Assembly (NCBI GenBank): GCA_963677215.1
Contig: OY781919.1
Coordinates: 1,240,001 to 1,304,000 of the forward strand
Length of the DNA stretch: 64,000 nucleotides
Direction of reading: 5' to 3'
From: G963676795 sp963677215
Lineage (GTDB): Bacteria; Desulfobacterota; Desulfuromonadia; Desulfuromonadales; Geopsychrobacteraceae
In this document: piece after piece, positions 8,393-16,101 of the stretch
Layout of the letters: every line of letters begins with the position of its first letter
Position numbering within the stretch: the stretch's first letter is position 1
Program-made: the position numbers and the translations under genes
The notes under the pieces: model-generated
Seen by the model: only the letters and a program-made list of their open reading frames with translations
What the model was told of the DNA's origin: nothing
Databases searched by the model: none

Positions 8393-9898
8393 TTAAATCC
8401 CTTCGTTCTTCGATTTTTTCAGTCGAACATTGAGGGCAGGGGTACTGATGCCAAGCATTTTGGCGGCCATGGTTTGATTTCCTTTTGTTCGGCGCATGGC
8501 TTCACTGACAAGAAGATCAGACATTTCCTTCAGGGTCGGGAGTTTTTCCGGGTAGGTGATTTCATCCTGACCGGTAGCGATTGCCTCTATTGTCATTGAG
8601 TCGCTGTGACCAATGCTGTTTTTAAAGGAGCTCATCGAAAGCATGCGTGACTGGTGAGTACTCATGGCATTATAGACCAGAGAGCGCAGCTCTCTGATAT
8701 TTCCGGGGTATGAGTAGTTCTCCAGCAATATCAGGAGTTCAGGAGGGTAGGTCGGTTTTTTCTTGTTCATCTCCTGTGCCGCGCCAGCGAGAAATGCTTC
8801 CAGCAGCAGGGGAATATCTTTTTTGCGCTTTCTCAGCGGTGGGATCTCCAATAGATGGGTCGAAAGACGAAAATAGAGATCGTTGCGAAATGTCCCCTCG
8901 TCAACCTTTTGCTTCAGGTTGACATTGGTTGCGACAACGATGCGGCAATCGACGTTATGGCTCTGGTCGCTGCCGAGCGGGAAGAATTCCTTTTCCTGCA
9001 GTAGTCTCAAGAGTTTGACTTGGGACGATAGCTTTAAATCACCGATTTCATCAAGGAAAAGTGTCCCACCTCTGGCCTTCTCGATCATCCCCGCGCGGTC
9101 CTGCGCTGCGCCGGTAAAGGCGCCCTTGGTATGGCCAAAGAGGGTGTCCGAAAACATGTTGTCGTCAAACCCGGCTATATTGACCGCAACAAATGGCTGT
9201 CCAGGAGTACAGACCTCATGAATCGCTTTGGCAAAGAGTTCTTTGCCGACCCCGCTTTCTCCGACAATCAAGACCGGTTCCGAACTGCAGGATAACGCTT
9301 CGACATATTGAAATAGGGATTTCATCCGTTCATCTTGAGTGATGATGTTACTGAAAGCCCGTGGATGCAAAAGCTGGCCCGTCAATAGCCCCGCGATCTG
9401 ATCCTGATAACGGCTCAGCTCTTTTTCCGTTTTTTCCCGCTCTGCCTTTTCAACTTCTAACAGGTGTTTTTGCTGCTGAACTTCGCGCAGGGTGAAACGC
9501 AGATCGAGGTGGGTCTGGATTCTGGCCAGTACTTCTTCACTCTGGAAGGGTTTGCTTATGTAGTCTATGCCACCGACATCAAAGGCTTTTATTTTGTCCA
9601 GGCTGTCACTTAAGGCACTGATGAAGATGACCGGGATAGCCTCTGTTTCACTGTCGGCTTTCAATTGACGACAGACCTCATAGCCATCCATATCCGGGAG
9701 CATGATGTCGAGCAGGATCAGATCCGGGGCGACTCTTTTGGCGGCAGCGAGTGCCATCTGTCCATCCGTTGCCGTCGCCACCTTGAAGCCGCAGGATGTC
9801 AGCAGGCTCATCAGCAGTCTCAGGTTTTCCGGTATGTCATCAATGATGAAAATCTTCGCGACGTTTTCTACCTGGTTAGCCATATGTTGTTTGCTCAT
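8393..9898 (-). CDS. Sigma-54-dependent response regulator (REC-AAA+-Fis)
   Basis: An NtrC-type activator of about 501 residues. It has a receiver domain (IIDDIPENLR, phospho-Asp in LILLDIMLPDMDGYE, Lys in SKPF), a coiled linker, then a sigma-54 AAA+ domain with Walker A GESGVGKE, the sigma-54-contacting GAFTGA loop intact, Walker B GGTLFLDEIG, and a C-terminal Fis-type helix-turn-helix (GNQTMAAKMLGISTPAL). The start at 9898 (MSKQHMANQ) is chosen because it forms an ATGA overlap with the upstream kinase stop, implying translational coupling; an in-frame start at 9940 lies inside the kinase gene. The kinase is the likely phosphate donor, and the sigma-54 promoter just downstream is the likely target. 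Confidence 0.94.
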   Translation of the reverse strand: MSKQHMANQVENVAKIFIIDDIPENLRLLMSLLTSCGFKVATATDGQMALAAAKRVAPDLILLDIMLPDMDGYEVCRQLKADSETEAIPVIFISALSDSLDKIKAFDVGGIDYISKPFQSEEVLARIQTHLDLRFTLREVQQQKHLLEVEKAEREKTEKELSRYQDQIAGLLTGQLLHPRAFSNIITQDERMKSLFQYVEALSCSSEPVLIVGESGVGKELFAKAIHEVCTPGQPFVAVNIAGFDDNMFSDTLFGHTKGAFTGAAQDRAGMIEKARGGTLFLDEIGDLKLSSQVKLLRLLQEKEFFPLGSDQSHNVDCRIVVATNVNLKQKVDEGTFRNDLYFRLSTHLLEIPPLRKRKKDIPLLLEAFLAGAAQEMNKKKPTYPPELLILLENYSYPGNIRELRSLVYNAMSTHQSRMLSMSSFKNSIGHSDSMTIEAIATGQDEITYPEKLPTLKEMSDLLVSEAMRRTKGNQTMAAKMLGISTPALNVRLKKSKNEGI

Positions 9899-12800
9899 AG
9901 TAGTTTCCGTAGTTCTTTGAAGCGAAAATCCCTGGCCCATAAAGTCAGAATGTTGCCAATGTCTGGGTTGTTGAGTTTGATATCGAGAATGGCCAATTCA
10001 ATCTGGTCTGGTTCCAGAGAGTCCAATGCCTCTTTGAGCTGATCCAGAAGGTCTTGCGGTAAAGAGAATAAATCCTCTTTGTTGATCACCAATGGAACCG
10101 CAGAATTTTGCGTTTCTGGAGCAATCTCAGGAAGATGAAAGGCCTCGGCAATATATTGGAAGAAAAGATCTACGTCGATCGGTTTGCCAATCAGATATTC
10201 GGCTTTCGACATTTCAGCTTTTTCCTGGTCGGTGCTGAGGATACTGGCTGTTGCAATCATGATCGGGATATCGCCGAACCCGGATGACTTGAGTTGTTCG
10301 ATAGCTTGGTAGCCATTGAGCTCCGGCATGCGGATGTCCATGATGATCATATCCGGGTGATTTTGGGCGACCAGGGAGAGAGCCTGTTGACCATCTCCGG
10401 CCTCAATCAGATTGGAACAGTACGGACGTAGCAGATTGACGATAAATTCACGGATGGGCTGATCGTCATCAACGATCAGGAATTTGTGATTTTTTAAGGG
10501 GCTGAAATCATACCGGACCTTAACCTTCTGGTTGATGTCCTCTTTTCCTGTCTGAACAATTTTCGCCAGACAGGTCAGAACAAAGCAGCTCCCTTGGCCT
10601 GATTCGCTGCTAACAGTGATATCACCGCCGAGCAGTTCGGCATATTTACGTGAAATAACCAGCCCAAGCCCTGTGCCACCTTTTTGGCGGCCACTGGTCC
10701 CCTGTTCGAAAGGTTGAAACAGCTTGTTCAGCTCTTCTGCACTCATTCCGGGGCCTGTATCTTTCACCTTAAATTCCAACTCGACTGTCTGCGTGTCTTT
10801 CAGCTGATAGCCACTGCTAATGGCAATTGAACCGCTATCGGTGAATTTGCAGGCGTTGCCAATCAGGTTGATAAGGATCTGACGCAGTTTGCCAATGTCG
10901 GATTTCAGGTATTTGGGCAGAGATGCATGATAGTTAAAGCAGAGTTCCAATCCTTTTTGCTGAGCCTGAAGTGCGAACATCGCGTGCAATTCCTCAAAGA
11001 GTTGCTTAGGATCGAAGATTTCATCCTTAAGGTCATATTGTTCAGCTTCTATCTTGGACACTTCCAGAATATCATTGATCATCTGCACCAGATGTTGTCC
11101 GCTCCGGTCTATTGTTTCAACGCGTTCCACAATCTGAGGAGGCAGATCCTTCTGTCTTTTGAGCAGATAGGCATAGCCGATGATTGCCGTCAGAGGAGTA
11201 CGCAACTCATGAGACATGTTGGCTAAAAAGGCACTTTTTGCCTTGTTGGCGGCATCAGCTTCTTCTTTAGCCTTGATAAGCTTGCCCTCAGCGTCATGCC
11301 TTAATTTGATTTCTCGCTGTAATTTGCGATTCCAAACGGAAATCAACAAGAAAATCAGACAGGTAGGTACCCCCAACTTCCAGAGAAGGGAATAGTTAAA
11401 TTCATGTTCATATTTGACCGAGAACCATTTCCCATAGAAACTTTGTCTTTCTTCTTCGCTGATCTGCTGAAGGGCTTTATTGATGATTGATGAAAGTAAG
11501 GGAAGCTCTTTTCGTGTCGCAATCGAAAAGTTGTAGTTAAATGGTGTATCCCCGATGATTTTAATATTGGTGAGACCGGAAAGATATAAATAGGAGCTGG
11601 TCGTCCCGATAGCGTCAATAAAGGCCCTGACATCCCCCCGATGCAACAGGTTCAGTCCTTCAGGGATGTTTTTGACTGGTACGATTTTGATTTGGGGATA
11701 GTCATCCGCAATCATATCCAGAATCGCATAGTCCTTGACCAGAGCAACTTTTGCCCCATTCAACTGACCCAGGGTGCCTAGATACCCCGATTCTTCCCTG
11801 CCGAATACCGCGATTGGCAAGCTGATATAGGGCTCGGAAAAATTCAGATACTTCGATCTTTCCAGGGTCGGAGCGACCGCCAACGCTATATCAGCTTGGC
11901 CGTTTTTGAGAGCGCCCATTGTCTCTTCCCAGTTCTTATATTCGGGAGTAAGCATCCTGACGCCGAGTATTTCTTCCAGGCGATGCATATAATCGATGCT
12001 TAATCCGGCCGGCTGATTCTCGGCATCACGAAACTCAATCGGCATGAAATTATTGTCAATGGCAACGCGGATAACTGGATTAAATGCCAGCCATTCCTTT
12101 TCTTCGGTTGTAAAGTCGAGGTGATCGGTCTGTTTTATATGACCGAGCCATTTTTCGAGAATGAGGTTCCGTTCCTTGTCTTTGATGGTTTCCATCATTT
12201 TGTTGATGATTGAAATCAATTCTATCTTTTTCCCGGGGATTGCGAATACGGCAGGGATTTTAATATCGGTCATCACTAAGGTTGGTATTATGCCGGTAAA
12301 TTGATAGCGCTGAATGAGGTCCTTATGCACGGAAAAGCCGAGCATGGCATCGGCCCGCCCGACAAAAACCATATTCATCGCTTCTTCCGGTTTTTCCACC
12401 TTTATCAAGTGAATATCGTCTGCCACGGGACCAAATACCTGCCGAATAAAATCCTCATTGACGAGAGCCGAATGAACAACTGTCTTGTCTTTCAGATCCT
12501 CAGGACTTCCAATCTCATTCGACAGCTTCGTTCCGGTAAAGATAGCTGGCGTGATGTAATAGAAGGGGGCAGATGCTTCCAAACCGTATTGTTTTGCTTC
12601 ATCGGCGGTTATTCCGAATATTCCGGCGACATCTTCGTTTTCAGGTGAGATTTCATTCCGGTTCAAAATCTTTAGCTTGAAATTGACACCTAACCTGTCA
12701 TTGATCAGTGAAATCCAGTCTGGAAGAACACCTTCATACTCCCCCTTGTTGCCCACCATCAACGCTGGAGGGAAGGTTGCGACCACTCCAAAACTGAGCT

Positions 12801-13836
12801 CCGAATTTTTTTCCAACCAGTTCCGTTCCTTGAGGGTCAGTTTGATTTGGGAATCGATGTATCTTTGATAGATGAAGTTATGCGGAAGGGCTCGTTGCTG
12901 GGTCAAATTTAACAGGTTATAAATCTGCAAGACAGCTTCATAACGCTGTGGGTTGACGGTTCCCAGGGGGACGATATTGCCCTGAATCATGCTGTCCGTC
13001 ATTCGTGCTTCATACCTGAGGCGATTGCGGCTTAAAGAAGGATTATACTTCCTTTGGATCAGATCGATGATTTCTTCCTGATGTGCCAGAGCATAGCTCC
13101 ATCCCCTCAAGGTGGCACGGATCATTTTTTCGACACGATCAGGATGTTCTTTTACTTCACTTTCAGTGGTGAAAAGATTGTCACCGTAAAAATCGATCCC
13201 GTAACTGCGAGGATCGATAATATTGACCCCAACCCCCTGCTGTTGATATTCATAAGGCTGTACTGTCAGATACCCCGAAATAGCATCAACCTTGCCATCG
13301 ATCAGGTCGCTAAAATTGTAAGTGTGAGGAACGCGGACAATATTTTCCTTTCCCCCTAAATAATTCTTAAAAATAGCTTCAAAAGGGATGTCCTCCTGAT
13401 TATACATGACCCATTTTTCTGATAAATCAAATGGGCTGTAGATGCCACTGTCTTCTTTTGAGATTAAAACGAGGGGAGAATGTTGAAAAATCTGAGCGAG
13501 AAGAACAACGGGCTCTCCGTTAAGACGATCGAGAAGGAGTGAAGAATCCGCGGTTCCATACTGGGCACCTCCATTGAGGATGGTAGAAACTCTTCCCCTT
13601 TCCGGGTCAAAAGCAAGCAGTTCGACCTTCAACCCCTCTTCAGCATAGAAGCCTTTTTCAACGGCGGCGTAATATCCGGCAAATTGAAATTGATGTGTCC
13701 ATCTGAGTTGAATTTTAACAACCTCTGAATCGGCTCCTGGTTGAGCAAATGCCCTGAGACCGCATAAGAGGAAAAACAGAACAATGATGAAGGTAATGGA
13801 AGATTTTCGCAGTAGGGGTGAGCGATCAATCATCAT
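9895..13836 (-). CDS. Hybrid histidine kinase with NMT1/THI5-like and two SBP_bac_3-like sensor domains
   Basis: A 1313-residue membrane kinase. A signal peptide or anchor (about 10-32) is followed by an NMT1/THI5-like binding domain (RWTHQFQFAGYYAAVEKGFY near 42), then two family-3 solute-binding (PBPb) domains (about 335-560 and 570-800), a membrane helix near 815-835, HisKA with SHELRTPLTAI (His near 876), HATPase (GTGLGLVISRKYAELLGG), and a receiver (FLIVDDD, Asp near 1163 in MIIMDIRMPE). A helical tail ends in WARDFRFKELRKLL. The architecture resembles BvgS-type kinases with an added THI5-like module. Two neighbouring ATGs are possible; an AGGA box 6 nt ahead supports 13836. It overlaps the sigma-54 activator gene and probably feeds it. 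The ligands are unknown. Confidence 0.93.
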   Translation of the reverse strand: MMIDRSPLLRKSSITFIIVLFFLLCGLRAFAQPGADSEVVKIQLRWTHQFQFAGYYAAVEKGFYAEEGLKVELLAFDPERGRVSTILNGGAQYGTADSSLLLDRLNGEPVVLLAQIFQHSPLVLISKEDSGIYSPFDLSEKWVMYNQEDIPFEAIFKNYLGGKENIVRVPHTYNFSDLIDGKVDAISGYLTVQPYEYQQQGVGVNIIDPRSYGIDFYGDNLFTTESEVKEHPDRVEKMIRATLRGWSYALAHQEEIIDLIQRKYNPSLSRNRLRYEARMTDSMIQGNIVPLGTVNPQRYEAVLQIYNLLNLTQQRALPHNFIYQRYIDSQIKLTLKERNWLEKNSELSFGVVATFPPALMVGNKGEYEGVLPDWISLINDRLGVNFKLKILNRNEISPENEDVAGIFGITADEAKQYGLEASAPFYYITPAIFTGTKLSNEIGSPEDLKDKTVVHSALVNEDFIRQVFGPVADDIHLIKVEKPEEAMNMVFVGRADAMLGFSVHKDLIQRYQFTGIIPTLVMTDIKIPAVFAIPGKKIELISIINKMMETIKDKERNLILEKWLGHIKQTDHLDFTTEEKEWLAFNPVIRVAIDNNFMPIEFRDAENQPAGLSIDYMHRLEEILGVRMLTPEYKNWEETMGALKNGQADIALAVAPTLERSKYLNFSEPYISLPIAVFGREESGYLGTLGQLNGAKVALVKDYAILDMIADDYPQIKIVPVKNIPEGLNLLHRGDVRAFIDAIGTTSSYLYLSGLTNIKIIGDTPFNYNFSIATRKELPLLSSIINKALQQISEEERQSFYGKWFSVKYEHEFNYSLLWKLGVPTCLIFLLISVWNRKLQREIKLRHDAEGKLIKAKEEADAANKAKSAFLANMSHELRTPLTAIIGYAYLLKRQKDLPPQIVERVETIDRSGQHLVQMINDILEVSKIEAEQYDLKDEIFDPKQLFEELHAMFALQAQQKGLELCFNYHASLPKYLKSDIGKLRQILINLIGNACKFTDSGSIAISSGYQLKDTQTVELEFKVKDTGPGMSAEELNKLFQPFEQGTSGRQKGGTGLGLVISRKYAELLGGDITVSSESGQGSCFVLTCLAKIVQTGKEDINQKVKVRYDFSPLKNHKFLIVDDDQPIREFIVNLLRPYCSNLIEAGDGQQALSLVAQNHPDMIIMDIRMPELNGYQAIEQLKSSGFGDIPIMIATASILSTDQEKAEMSKAEYLIGKPIDVDLFFQYIAEAFHLPEIAPETQNSAVPLVINKEDLFSLPQDLLDQLKEALDSLEPDQIELAILDIKLNNPDIGNILTLWARDFRFKELRKLL

Positions 13837-14141
13837 AGCCTTTCCTGAGAGTAAAGTGGCAAGCTGATAGACGTGTTTTATCGGAGGTTGAACCCCTCTC
13901 AGAAATCAGCATTTTTCATGATTTGCTGAATCAACCTCAACTGCGGATATATCATAGTTATATCAGTGAACTAGGGTTCTGTCCACGGAGAGAGGGGCGC
14001 TATCCATGGACTAGGATCATAGCTCTGGATAGATTTTCAATCTTGAATTTTTATTCTGTGTTACGATCGATTCATTGAGCAAACTTGTCAACAACCTTTG
14101 ATTTGCAGCATTTTGAAACTGTTGCTTGCGTTATAGGGATT
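13837..14141. other. Intergenic region between divergent kinase and hemerythrin genes
   Basis: No gene is seen in this stretch of about 300 bp. It must hold promoters for both directions. Visible structure is limited to short repeats: a CTATCCA/TGGATAG inverted pair separated by about 19 nt near 14000-14033 and a TATATCATAGTTATATCA AT-rich patch near 13950. No sigma-54 or clear sigma-70 box could be assigned. Confidence 0.5.
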
Positions 14142-14552
14142 ATGCCAATGCAGTTGGAATGGACGCCGTCCTTAAGTATCGGTCACGAAAAAATAGACCA
14201 GCAGCATATCAATCTGTTTCGTTATTTTGATGAATTTCTCAGCGGCTGCAGCCAGGGCGCGGCCAGGCAGAATCTGCTGACTCTGCATAAGCGCCTGAAG
14301 GATTATGTTGAACAGCATTTCGGGGAAGAGGAAGAGCTTATGAGGAGCTCCGGCTACCCTAATGCGCCTTATCATCAGAAGGCCCATCTCAGTTTCAGGA
14401 AACGTTTGAGCGAACTGCGCCAACAGATTGAAGAGCAGGGTCCCACCTTGATTGCCGTCGTCGACACCAACAAGGCAATGGTCTCCTGGCTGATCAGCCA
14501 TGTTCAGAGAGAAGATCTGAAGTTGGGGGAATTTCTCAACGGAGGCAGGTGA
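14142..14552 (+). CDS. Bacteriohemerythrin
   Basis: A single-domain O2-binding hemerythrin of 136 residues from the start at 14142 (MPMQLEWTPSLSIGH). This start has an AGGGA box 4-7 nt ahead; an in-frame ATG at 14085 would add an unrelated N-terminus. All expected di-iron ligands are visible: the His in SIGHEKID, HFGEE (His and Glu four apart), YHQKAH (two His four apart) and SHVQRED (His and Asp five apart). Such proteins bind O2 and are common in anaerobes and microaerophiles as O2 carriers, scavengers or sensors. The gene is monocistronic between a kinase cluster and ppk2. No fused signalling domain is present. Confidence 0.93.
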   Translation: MPMQLEWTPSLSIGHEKIDQQHINLFRYFDEFLSGCSQGAARQNLLTLHKRLKDYVEQHFGEEEELMRSSGYPNAPYHQKAHLSFRKRLSELRQQIEEQGPTLIAVVDTNKAMVSWLISHVQREDLKLGEFLNGGR

Positions 14553-14614
14553 CGCGACTGAATCAGCCGTTTGCTCTTACCCTTTGTTGTTTGGATACCT
14601 CTTCGAATTACAGA

Positions 14615-15457
14615 TTAGTCTCCATTCTCCCATTTTATGATTTCATGATATCTGCGCCTGATGTCTCCGATGTCGATCTTTGGTTCGGGGAACTTCATGT
14701 CAAGTGATTCCAGGTACTGGTTGATGATGGTCGAGATCGCCAGGTTGCGGAACCATTTGTGGTTTGACGGGATGATGAACCAGGGGGCCTCCTTGGTGCT
14801 GCATTTCTCGAGCATCGTCTCGAAGGCCTTGGTGTATTCGTCCCAGAAGGGTCTTTCCGCGTAATCGCTGTCGCTGATCTTCCAGTGCTTGGTTGGATCA
14901 TCGATGCGCGCCTTGAAACGTTCCAGCTGCTCGTCGGCGTCGATATGCAGATAGAACTTGAGGATATGGGTGCCGTTGTCGCTCAACATCTTCTCGAACT
15001 GGTTGATCTGCTTGTAACGCTTTGACCAGACCGATTTGGGGACCAGATTGTGGACTCGCACGACCAGGATATCTTCGTAATGGGATCGGTTGAAGATGGT
15101 GACCTGCCCTTTCTGCGGCACCGCCTGATGATAGCGCCAGAGAAAATCATGGGCGGCTTCTTCCGCGGTCGGCACCTTGAAGCCTTTGACGTTGCAGCCC
15201 TGCGGATTCATCGCCCAGAGGACATGATTGATGGTGCCGTCCTTGCCGGCGGCATCCCGCCCCTGCAGACAGATCAGCAGGGAACGTTTCCCTTCGGCGT
15301 ACATCAGGTATTGCAACTGACGCATGCGCTCGACCTGCTGCGCGGTCTCTTCGCGTCCTTCCCCAGATGACAGCTCTTTATCCTTGAATCCGGCATCGAT
15401 TCTGGCGAGATCGATCTTTTCGTTCGATTTGACACGGAATTCTTCAAAGTAGTTCAT
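14615..15457 (-). CDS. ppk2: Polyphosphate kinase 2 family protein (PPK2)
   Basis: A 280-residue single-domain PPK2 protein. Walker A is LQGRDAAGKDG; Walker B lies in IFNRSHYEDILVVRV; lid-module residues around RFKARIDDPTKHWK are present. PPK2 enzymes transfer phosphate between polyphosphate and nucleotides. The MNPQGCNVKGFKVPT stretch resembles class III enzymes, which can phosphorylate both AMP and ADP, but the class is inferred by eye only. An AAAGGA ribosome site precedes the ATG. No ppx or ppk1 is nearby, so the gene appears independent. It would help energy or nucleotide balance when polyphosphate is available. Confidence 0.92.
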   Translation of the reverse strand: MNYFEEFRVKSNEKIDLARIDAGFKDKELSSGEGREETAQQVERMRQLQYLMYAEGKRSLLICLQGRDAAGKDGTINHVLWAMNPQGCNVKGFKVPTAEEAAHDFLWRYHQAVPQKGQVTIFNRSHYEDILVVRVHNLVPKSVWSKRYKQINQFEKMLSDNGTHILKFYLHIDADEQLERFKARIDDPTKHWKISDSDYAERPFWDEYTKAFETMLEKCSTKEAPWFIIPSNHKWFRNLAISTIINQYLESLDMKFPEPKIDIGDIRRRYHEIIKWENGD

Positions 15458-15552
15458 GGCTTGTCCTTTACCTGGAAGTTTTCAATTTCAGTCATCTGAT
15501 CTTGTGACTGGTGTGTCAACGGTATGGAGGCCATTCTTGACAGCGAAAAAAA

Positions 15553-15921
15553 TCAGTTTTTAAAACAGGACACGCAGACAAGAAGCCAGCCAAGCAGAAA
15601 GGCGATACCGCCGATCGGCGTAATGGCGCCGAGAGTTCTTATGCCGGTCAGGGTCATCAGGAACAGACTGCCGGAGAACAGGACAATTCCGCCCAAAAGG
15701 AGCCAACCCGCAGTTTTCAGCAGAGTTGCCTGGGGGAAGAGCTGGATCAGAATGGCGGTCAGGATCAGTCCCAGGGCATGGTACATCTGATACTGTACGC
15801 CGGTCTGCCAGATGGCCAGCATTTCCGGAGAAATTTTTGCCTTTAGACTGTGAGCGCTGAAGGCTCCAAGGGAAACGGCCAGCAGTGCGTTCAAACTGCC
15901 AAGAATGATAAAGGTTTTCAT
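15553..15921 (-). CDS. DUF423 family small membrane protein
   Basis: The start at 15921 (MKTFIILGSLNALLAVSLGAF) is chosen because it begins exactly at the first membrane segment, as in other DUF423 proteins; the frame is open to 16011 but the extra residues are not family-like. The 122-residue product has four hydrophobic segments and the family features GAFSAHSL near the N-terminus, WQTGVQYQMYHALGL, and GGIVLFSGSLF / GAITPIGG. The biochemical role is not known (YgdD in E. coli belongs here). It ends at 15553, close to the ppk2 start at 15457 and on the same strand, but the gap of about 95 bp leaves cotranscription uncertain. Confidence 0.88.
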   Translation of the reverse strand: MKTFIILGSLNALLAVSLGAFSAHSLKAKISPEMLAIWQTGVQYQMYHALGLILTAILIQLFPQATLLKTAGWLLLGGIVLFSGSLFLMTLTGIRTLGAITPIGGIAFLLGWLLVCVSCFKN

Positions 15922-16101
15922 AGTTTCGTCCCGGCTTGCTGGAGGTAAATTGGTCGGGCAGGCAGCGAGAGGACTCTCCCGGTGAATATAGTGAAGCGAC
16001 AAGAAAAACACACCGCTGATGGAGATCTGCCTGAAATACGATAGCCTAATTATTAGACGTCAACCGACATCCCGTTTATCCCACACTCTGGAGTTTAGCC
16101 G

